Below are positions 7,909 to 13,152 of a stretch of 13,152 nucleotides of DNA, in pieces. The notes under the pieces were generated by a model that saw nothing but the letters and a program-made list of their open reading frames with translations, did not search any database and was not told where the DNA came from. Each line of letters starts with the position of its first letter. Positions within the stretch are counted from its first letter, which is position 1. Both the position numbers and the translations under genes were made by a program. The stretch lies in assembly GCA_017829075.1 (NCBI GenBank), contig JAGAJA010000046.1, positions 1 to 13,152 of the forward strand, written 5' to 3'. The stretch comes from Oscillospiraceae bacterium (GTDB taxonomy: Bacteria > Bacillota_A > Clostridia > Oscillospirales > Ruminococcaceae).

Positions 7909-7922
7909 ACCCCTGCGGTCTT
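7894..7922 (+). terminator. Bidirectional-looking terminator overlapping the end of the XRE gene
   Basis: AAGACCGCAG (7894-7903) pairs perfectly with CTGCGGTCTT (7913-7922), with a 9-base loop, followed by ATTTTAT. The left arm encodes the last residues of the XRE protein and the stop codon lies at the start of the loop. The mirror strand has a short T run as well, so it may also serve the convergent HTH gene ending at 7969. Confidence 0.8.
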
Positions 7923-7968
7923 ATTTTATCATATTTTGTCAGAATCTTGGTACACTGCCAGCGGACTT

Positions 7969-8406
7969 TTACACCTTCACCAGAGGTGCTTCATTGTTCT
8001 CTGCCAGCAATATATCGCACTCGATTATGTCCATGCCGTGCTGAAATGCGTATATTATCGCTCCGTCCCTCGGAATGCGCGGGTATAACTGCGCCGCGCC
8101 AAGGTGCTTCAAGAACTCCTGTACCTCCTCAAAGGACATCTGAAACCCGAAGCCAAGCTGAATCAGCACGTCCCGGGTCGGGTTCTCACGCTTGCCGTCA
8201 AACAGCGAGTAGAAGTAGGACTTTTTCAGCCCGGAACGCCGCATTACGTCCGACAGCCTCATGTCCTTTTGAGCCGCAATACCGTTTAGATACTCCGATA
8301 AATTAACGGAATACTGCTCGCCCTTTATCTCCTCCTGCCCCTCGGCGTAGGAGTTTTTCTTTTTCAGCACCTCCAGCAAATCCCCGGTGGATTTCTGCTT
8401 AACCAT
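7969..8406 (-). CDS. Helix-turn-helix regulator divergent from the kinase pair
   Basis: A 145-residue protein. Residues about 38-95 look like an XRE/lambda-repressor-type HTH: LSEYLNGIAAQKDMRLSDV, then RRSGLKKSYFYSLFDGKR, then TRDVLIQLGFGFQMSFEEV. The C-terminal part (about 100-145) has a conserved-looking segment with LYPRIPRDGAIIYAFQHG and a final LLAENNEAPL. Similar proteins next to Ser/Thr kinase genes occur in Clostridia (recalled, not searched). I chose the ATG at 8404-8406, 5 bases after GGGGAG; a GTG two codons upstream overlaps that site. It shares a 79-base divergent promoter region with the first kinase gene, which makes it the natural candidate regulator, directly or as a kinase target. 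Confidence 0.85.
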   Translation of the reverse strand: MVKQKSTGDLLEVLKKKNSYAEGQEEIKGEQYSVNLSEYLNGIAAQKDMRLSDVMRRSGLKKSYFYSLFDGKRENPTRDVLIQLGFGFQMSFEEVQEFLKHLGAAQLYPRIPRDGAIIYAFQHGMDIIECDILLAENNEAPLVKV

Positions 8407-8422
8407 AATCACTCCCCATTTC

Positions 8423-8470
8423 TTGACTTTTTCTGTGATTTATGTTACCATATATTCGACAAAAAATCAA
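8423..8470. promoter_or_regulatory. Face-to-face overlapping promoters of the HTH gene and the kinase operon
   Basis: Plus strand: TTGACT (8423-8428), 17 bases, TACCAT (8446-8451), preceded by TG one base away (extended -10). Minus strand: TTGATT (8465-8470), 17 bases, TAACAT (8442-8447), also preceded by a TGn. The two -10 boxes share bases 8446-8447 in the near-palindrome ATGTTACCAT, so only one promoter could be occupied at a time. Hexamers match consensus moderately (about 4-5 of 6). Confidence 0.5.
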
Positions 8471-8485
8471 GGGGCGGTGAGGAAA

Positions 8486-9838
8486 ATGTCCGGCGAAAAA
8501 TACAAAATACTCCGGTCGCTGAATACGGCGGGTACAGTCACCCTTGCGGAAAACACCGCCGACGGCAGAAAATATGTGCTGAAAGAACTCACCGAGGAAT
8601 TCCTGCTGATATACCGCCGCATTTCGGAGCTTCCCCCGCAGGAAAACCTCATGCAGGTACACGAAATACTCCGGCAAGACGGTAATATCACCGTCGTGTG
8701 TGAATTCGCCAAGGGCAAGCCGCTTGACGAGCTTCTTGACAGCGGCAGCGTGTTCCCGGTTTCAGCAATACGGCGGATAACAGCGCAGCTTTGCAGAGCG
8801 GCGGAACACCTCCACCAGCACGGAATTATCCACCGGGACATCACCCCGAAAAACATAATTCTTGACGAAAATCTGAACCTGAAACTGATAGACTTTGACA
8901 TCGCGCGGCAATACTCCGGGAATCGTGAGCAGGACACCACGCTATACGGCACGGAGGGCTTCGCGCCGCCGGAGCAGTACGGCTTCCGGGAAACACGCTT
9001 CACTGCGGACATCTACGCTATCGGCATGGTGCTGAAGCTCCTGCTGAACGGCTGTCCGGACTGCTCCCCGGCGCAGGAGGTTCTGCTTCGGAAAATTGCC
9101 GCGAAATGTACACGGTTTGTCCCGGAGAAACGTTACAGAAGTGCAGGAGCAGTGCGCCGGGCGGTGAGCCGTTCACGTTGGCTGATTCCAGCGGGAATTG
9201 CGGTGGCTTCAGTGGCAGTTTGGGCGGGAATTATTGCGGCAGTTCTTGTTTTACAGAATGTCAGCGGGGACGCGCCGCAAATAAGCGTGGTTCAGCAGCT
9301 GCCGGAAACCTCTGCCTCTGAAACAGGTGGTATTGTCACAACCGCAGTCACCGAGCCGCCCCAGCCGCAGGAACTGCACATCTCCGACATGGACAACCCG
9401 AACAAAATCACCGTAACCACTGAAATAAACGAGCGCGGTTATTACGAGGACGTTTTCGATTATGTATTTTACGACGACCCCGCAGTTCATGACGAATGGA
9501 TTTATTGCAACATAATTCCGGAAGAAGCGCTCAACCCGCTTATCACTGCGAACTACATAAAAAATCACAAAATCAGCGGCGAAAACCTCTTCTCTGCACT
9601 GACTCTCAGCGATAACGGCGAAGCCCGCTGTATTCTCCCAAACGGCGAAGAAATGCCGTGTGATTCCCGTTGGACTAACGGTTTTCTGATTTGCGAATAT
9701 GTTGACGGAACTGTGGCACAGCGGCTGTTTGAATGCACGATAGACGGCGAGGAATTCCTGTTTGTCGCGGTCAAGACCGGGGATTTCTTCCGGGAAAACA
9801 AGGTGGATTTTTACGAGGTCTACACCCGCGCGGAATGA
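8486..9838 (+). CDS. Membrane Ser/Thr protein kinase with an extracellular domain (paralog 1)
   Basis: A 450-residue protein. The kinase domain spans about 1-225: K33 (YVLKEL) at the VAIK position, HRD at 116-118 with K122 and N123, a DFD in place of DFG (136-138), and APPEQYG (PPE 161-163). The Gly-rich loop is degenerate. One membrane helix lies at about 232-256. After a short linker comes an extracellular domain (about 320-450) with YVFYDDPAVHDEW, SRWTNGF and DGEEFLF. Its pattern (DDP...W, W-TNG, dGeEyLf) recalls small calycin/lipocalin-like domains on BlaR-like clostridial sensors, a tentative reading. The ATG at 8486 has GGTGAGG just upstream. The next gene begins within a few bases and encodes the same architecture, so the two form an operon. 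Confidence 0.88.
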   Translation: MSGEKYKILRSLNTAGTVTLAENTADGRKYVLKELTEEFLLIYRRISELPPQENLMQVHEILRQDGNITVVCEFAKGKPLDELLDSGSVFPVSAIRRITAQLCRAAEHLHQHGIIHRDITPKNIILDENLNLKLIDFDIARQYSGNREQDTTLYGTEGFAPPEQYGFRETRFTADIYAIGMVLKLLLNGCPDCSPAQEVLLRKIAAKCTRFVPEKRYRSAGAVRRAVSRSRWLIPAGIAVASVAVWAGIIAAVLVLQNVSGDAPQISVVQQLPETSASETGGIVTTAVTEPPQPQELHISDMDNPNKITVTTEINERGYYEDVFDYVFYDDPAVHDEWIYCNIIPEEALNPLITANYIKNHKISGENLFSALTLSDNGEARCILPNGEEMPCDSRWTNGFLICEYVDGTVAQRLFECTIDGEEFLFVAVKTGDFFRENKVDFYEVYTRAE

Positions 9839-9839
9839 G

Positions 9840-11387
9840 GTGATTACGCTGGAATACCATTTCAGGTCAGTGCTGAAAAGCTCCGAAAAGGGAGATATTC
9901 AGCTTGTTGTCGGCGATGACGGCAGGCTGTACGTCCGCAGATACCGGGAAATTTCGCCGGAGCTGTTCCAGCGGTTACAGAGAGTTTCCAGCCCGTATAT
10001 TGAACGGCTCACGGAGCGTTCCAGTGACGAAAACGGGGCATATTTCATCAGCGAATATATCGAGGGAACGCCTGCTTCTGAGCGCGCATTCACCGAAAAG
10101 GAAGCAGTGCGGGCGCTTCTGGAGCTTTGCGCCGCAATTAAAGCGCTCCACAAAGCTGGGGTGATACACCGGGACATAAAACCCGCAAACCTCATCTGCG
10201 GAGCTGACGGGCATATCCGCCTGATAGACTTCGACTCCGCGCGGCTGGAGAAAACCTACCAGAGCCGGGACACCGAACAGCTCGGCACGGCTGGATTTGC
10301 GCCGCCGGAGCAGTACGGCTTCACCCAGACCGACAGCCGCTCGGATATCTATGCTTTCGGCGTGACTATGCGTGAAATTCTCGGCGACAGCGCGGACAAG
10401 CCGAAATTTCGGCGCTTAATAAACCGCTGTACCCAGTTCGACCCGGAGCGGAGATATTCCGACATCAATGCGATCAGACGGGCGGTAAAGCGTGCGTCAC
10501 GTCCAAATTTTGCGCCGTTCGCCGTGGCAGGGGTGATCATTGCGGCGGGAATGGTGCTGTTCCTGCGGAAAGAGCCGCCTCCCGCACCTCCGGGAATAGT
10601 AAGGCTCTCGGAAACGACAGAAACTGAATTCACAATGGAAAGCGCAAACACCGCAGAAACCGAAACTCCCACCTCTGACCCGACAGAAGAACTCACCACC
10701 GCCGAACCAACACAGGAGCCGCCCGTGGAAACAGCGGAACTCCCCGCCACACAAGCAAGCAAAGAACAAACTGCGGAAATACCGGATCTCATCACAGCAG
10801 AACAGACAGAACCTGTTCCCGAAATCACCGACCCTACCAAAGAGGAAATTATCTCACAGACTACTGAAAGTGCAACGGAATATATCCCCACAACAATTGA
10901 ATCAACCGAACCCGAACTCACGCCGAATATCCTCTCCGACAGCACAAACCCGAACAAAATGCCCTTTGAAACGATTCCGGACGATGACGGGCAGTACGAA
11001 GATATCTTCGACTATGTTTTCTATGACGACCCGGCTGTACACGGCGAATGGCGGCTCTGCGGGATTCTTGCGCCGGATACGGACTTCACGACGATAACCG
11101 CCGAGGAGCTTACTTTCTTCGGTTCATTTGAGAATTTCGTGTGGCAGTATCTCACCGTTTCCACAGACGGAAGCTATATTCTCCGTGACACGGACAAGCA
11201 CATTATTGTACGCTCACAGTGGACGAACGGGTACTGCATTACATTTGACGGCGACCGCAGCTTCGTGCGCCGTTTCTTTGAGGTAACTGTCGATGGTGTG
11301 GAATATCTGATGTTTGAGCAGAAGCCTACCGGCAATCACCGGGACGATATTCCGCATAGGTTTCTGGTGTACAAAAGAGCACGATAA
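9840..11387 (+). CDS. Membrane kinase-like protein lacking the VAIK lysine (paralog 2)
   Basis: Up to 515 residues. The kinase-like domain (about 1-215) keeps HRD (110-112), K114, N117, DFD (130-132) and APPEQYG, but Arg (YVRRYRE, R34) replaces the ATP-binding Lys and no Gly loop is evident. It may be a pseudokinase or a weak kinase. A membrane helix (about 224-242) is followed by a 130-residue Thr/Glu/Pro-rich stalk and an extracellular domain (about 385-515) matching that of the first kinase, including FDYVFYDDPAVHGEW and SQWTNGY. The start is uncertain: a GTG at 9840-9842 has no ribosome site, while GAGGTGAT (9837-9844) is well placed for a CTG at 9849-9851. The 3' end overlaps the truncated GH18 gene by 52 bases. 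Confidence 0.83.
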   Translation: MITLEYHFRSVLKSSEKGDIQLVVGDDGRLYVRRYREISPELFQRLQRVSSPYIERLTERSSDENGAYFISEYIEGTPASERAFTEKEAVRALLELCAAIKALHKAGVIHRDIKPANLICGADGHIRLIDFDSARLEKTYQSRDTEQLGTAGFAPPEQYGFTQTDSRSDIYAFGVTMREILGDSADKPKFRRLINRCTQFDPERRYSDINAIRRAVKRASRPNFAPFAVAGVIIAAGMVLFLRKEPPPAPPGIVRLSETTETEFTMESANTAETETPTSDPTEELTTAEPTQEPPVETAELPATQASKEQTAEIPDLITAEQTEPVPEITDPTKEEIISQTTESATEYIPTTIESTEPELTPNILSDSTNPNKMPFETIPDDDGQYEDIFDYVFYDDPAVHGEWRLCGILAPDTDFTTITAEELTFFGSFENFVWQYLTVSTDGSYILRDTDKHIIVRSQWTNGYCITFDGDRSFVRRFFEVTVDGVEYLMFEQKPTGNHRDDIPHRFLVYKRAR

Positions 11388-12262
11388 TTACTATCATCAT
11401 TGAGGACGTATGTATACCCCCACTCATAAGTCATAATGATCACATAATCCGCAATTCTCCCCTGCGCTGCATAATCATGCGCTTCGTACAGCACTCCGGG
11501 CTGGTCTGCTGATATTTTAGGCGCAAGCGCGGTAATTACAATGTAGCTATGCTCGTGAAGCCGCTCTGTAAGCCGCTCAAGGAACGAATTGTAGGCTTCC
11601 CTGTCCTCCGGAGCGATGTACTCGATATCCATGTTCACGCCGTAATACCGCTTCTCGTCAAGCTCCGCCAGAATATTCTCGATCAACCTGTCCTGAAGCT
11701 CCTCGGAAGCGAGAATTCCCGAAAGAGATTCAGTGCTGAAGCCCTCGTCAAAGATGTTAGTTACCACCATTATCGGCATAACTCCGGAACGCTGTGCGCG
11801 GTAAATAAGTTCGCTGTCGTCCGGCGGGATAAGCTCCGCCTGCGGTGTCATCGTGTAGCTGAACGGACTGAGAAACGTCAGAAACGGCAGCACGCAGTTC
11901 AGCGCGTTGGTGTTTATACTGGGATATGCGTAGCCGTTCACAAGTATCGGACGGCGGGCTACCGGCTGGCTCAGCGGGATTATAACGGTCTGACCCGGAC
12001 GCAGGTTCAGCGGATTTAAGTCCGGATTAGCCGCGATAAGCTCCTCTAGCGGAACATCATATTCCTGCGATATTGAAAACAGCGTCTGACCCTCCGGCAG
12101 AATATAGCGCACCGAATTGGTGTTTATCAGTAAATTCTGTCCCGGAACAAGCACCGACGGATTTTGGAGCAGATTGTCGGCGGCTATTCTGTTTGGCGGA
12201 ACTCCGAATCTCCGGGAAATATCCGCCAGTGTATCTCCGGGACGAACTGTGTATATCAGCAT
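11336..12262 (-). pseudogene. LysM-LysM-GH18 spore/cell-wall hydrolase, 3' truncated
   Basis: Two LysM peptidoglycan-binding domains (about 1-47 and 51-97) lead into a GH18 barrel of the YaaH/SleL type, which cuts N-acetylglucosamine bonds in spore cortex or cell wall. The catalytic D212-x-E214 in GVNMDIEYI is kept, followed by PEDREAYNSFL. Homology stops after VIIMTYEWGYTY (residue 285, about 11408). The remaining 23 residues are unrelated and run into the 3' end of the kinase gene. Intact relatives are about 430 residues, so the last third of the barrel is missing. The ATG follows GAGGGGG, which overlaps the stop of the Amidase_6 gene 12 bases upstream. No signal peptide is seen, as in spore-coat-delivered relatives. 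The product is probably inactive. Confidence 0.85.
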
Positions 12263-12274
12263 AAAATTACCCCC

Positions 12275-12781
12275 TCAGAAAAGCTCCCGCCGCGCGCCGA
12301 GAATGTGTATCCCCTCCGCCGCAGCATAATCATAGGTCGAAAGCCGCCGGTTGCGCGCGTCATACGAATGTGAGCAGATGAAGATATTCTCCGGCACAGC
12401 GGGATAGAAGATAAACGACACTATCATTGTGTGATAAAGCCGTCCGGCGCTGTTTCGAAGCTGGATCACATCTCCCGGAAGCAGCCCGGAAAGCTCGCTC
12501 TGCTCGCCGTAGACTCCGGTGCCCTCGTTTGTAAGCAGAAAAGTGCGCAGAAACTCCACTCCCGTCCACGACGGGGAACGGTTGTTGGTATCTATATAAT
12601 ACCACCCGTTCTCACTGGAGAAGTTCATGACCCCGCTTCCGGCATACAGGCACTGGGAAACGAAATTCGTGCAGTCGCCGCCGATGTCCTCAAAATCATA
12701 GAACCGTGGATTTCTGGAATAAGCCCATTTCAGCGCATAGCTCACCGCCCCGCGGCGGTCGTAGCCGGTTTCTATCAGCAT
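12275..12781 (-). CDS. Amidase_6 domain protein (putative cell-wall/spore amidase)
   Basis: A 168-residue protein that is nearly all one Amidase_6 (PF12671-type) domain. It has YDRRGAVSYALKWA, then GGDCTNFVSQ with the likely nucleophile C37, GWYY, SW-GVEFL, LPGDVIQL, and YHTMIVS with H117; a second HS lies at 138. The fold is NlpC/P60-like and members are taken to act on peptidoglycan or peptides, often in spore formers. The ATG follows GAGGGTGGC. The LysM-GH18 gene begins 12 bases after its stop, with its ribosome site overlapping this stop, so the two form an operon. There is no signal peptide. Confidence 0.88.
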   Translation of the reverse strand: MLIETGYDRRGAVSYALKWAYSRNPRFYDFEDIGGDCTNFVSQCLYAGSGVMNFSSENGWYYIDTNNRSPSWTGVEFLRTFLLTNEGTGVYGEQSELSGLLPGDVIQLRNSAGRLYHTMIVSFIFYPAVPENIFICSHSYDARNRRLSTYDYAAAEGIHILGARRELF

Positions 12782-12803
12782 TCTGCCACCCTCTTTCTAT
12801 GGC

Positions 12804-12833
12804 AGTATATGCGGATCTCTCTTTTTGGTGCAA
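12804..12833 (-). promoter_or_regulatory. Weak candidate promoter of the amidase operon
   Basis: On the minus strand TTGCAC (12828-12833) and TATACT (12804-12809) are 18 bases apart. The -10 matches 5/6, the -35 only 3/6. It lies between the terminator at 12838-12861 and the amidase start, where a promoter is expected. Confidence 0.35.
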
Positions 12834-12837
12834 AAAT

Positions 12838-12861
12838 CCCCGGAGATTTCGTTCTCCGGGG
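12838..12861 (-). terminator. Rho-independent terminator upstream of the amidase gene
   Basis: CCCCGGAG (12838-12845) pairs perfectly with CTCCGGGG (12854-12861) across an 8-base loop. Read on the minus strand it is followed by ATTTTTG, so it would end a transcript arriving from the right. Confidence 0.75.
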
Positions 12862-12885
12862 AAATAGAAATATTAATTGGAATTT

Positions 12886-13108
12886 GTCGAGTGCCTCGAC
12901 ACGCAACTCCGCGCTTTGCGCGGAATGCTTTTCGCTTCCTTTTGGCTTCCAAAAGGAAGCGGAGTGTGGGGCAGCGCCCCACCACTCAGCGCGATAGCGC
13001 GTAAACGCGTCAGAAGCGCTAAAGGGGGTCGGGTCGGGGGACAAACGGAACGTTTGTCGTTGAAACAAGAGTTTTCCCCCGGTCAATGACTGCGGAGCAG
13101 GCATTGAC
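12886..13108. repeat. Non-coding array of tight hairpins
   Basis: At least six perfect inverted repeats follow each other: GTCGAG/CTCGAC (12886-12900, loop TGC), TCCGCGC/GCGCGGA (12908-12924, loop TTT), a 12-bp stem GCTTCCTTTTGG/CCAAAAGGAAGC (12934-12960, loop CTT), GTGGGGC/GCCCCAC (12966-12982, loop AGC), GACAAACG/CGTTTGTC (13040-13058, loop GAA) and GTCAATG/CATTGAC (13082-13108). Longer pairs (ACTCCGC with GCGGAGT; AGCGC with GCGCT) enclose some of them. There is no ribosome site and no recognisable protein. It looks like a structured interspersed repeat. Bases 13109-13152 show nothing further. Confidence 0.7.
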
Positions 13109-13152
13109 AAACTCAATATAATCCTTGCCTAACTGTAATTTGGAAGTTTAAA

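Noticed and set aside
10349..10957. Long minus-strand frame opposite the kinase stalk, rich in Val, Ser and Gly
   Set aside because: It is the mirror of the Thr/Glu/Pro-rich stalk; the low-complexity composition keeps the reverse frame open.
12775..13116. A 113-codon open frame on the minus strand through the hairpin region
   Set aside because: It crosses every hairpin, has no ribosome site, overlaps the amidase start and has odd composition; the base-pairing explains the conservation better than a protein would.
13104..13122. TTGACA followed by TATAAT near the right end
   Set aside because: The boxes are only 7 bases apart, too close for a sigma-A promoter, and no gene follows within the window.

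Overview
The window looks like chromosomal DNA from a Gram-positive gut-type Clostridia, probably Ruminococcaceae or a relative. The evidence is strong AGGAGG-type ribosome sites, short intergenic gaps, a spore-type LysM-GH18 hydrolase next to an Amidase_6 protein, a DUF960 protein, and Zn-ribbon/TIR and SPFH families typical of Clostridia. The genus is inferred from family resemblance only.

Layout. Positions 1-860 (minus strand) hold small accessory genes: a zinc-finger protein cut by the window edge, a DUF960 protein, a terminator, and a short membrane-protein ORF whose start codon is out of frame. A terminator at 908-946 ends the main minus-strand operon (986-7167). In transcription order that operon encodes an SPFH-domain protein with three N-terminal and four C-terminal zinc ribbons, a four-helix membrane protein with a coiled-coil tail, and a 1177-residue protein built as zinc ribbon, TIR, TPR-like repeats, three membrane segments, TPR-like repeats and DUF6273. 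A 390-base intergenic region follows, then an XRE-type regulator on the plus strand (7558-7908). A second HTH regulator (minus, 7969-8406) faces away from two tandem paralogous membrane Ser/Thr kinase-like genes (plus, 8486-11387).

The kinases collide with the 3' end of a LysM-LysM-GH18 hydrolase gene (minus) whose GH18 barrel is cut off at about 11408. This marks an old insertion or deletion junction. Upstream of it is an Amidase_6 gene, and the right end (12886-13108) is a non-coding array of small, near-perfect hairpins.

How the genes may work together (inference): SPFH, the 4TM protein and TIR form a membrane-bound module in which an SPFH scaffold and a transmembrane TIR protein share zinc-ribbon ends. 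The TIR would lie in the cytosol and DUF6273 outside the cell or in the envelope. The kinase pair resembles a second envelope-sensing module with matching extracellular domains, in which the second member has lost the usual ATP-binding lysine. The two HTH genes between the modules are candidates for their control. No mobile-element enzyme, tRNA, rRNA or CRISPR array is visible.
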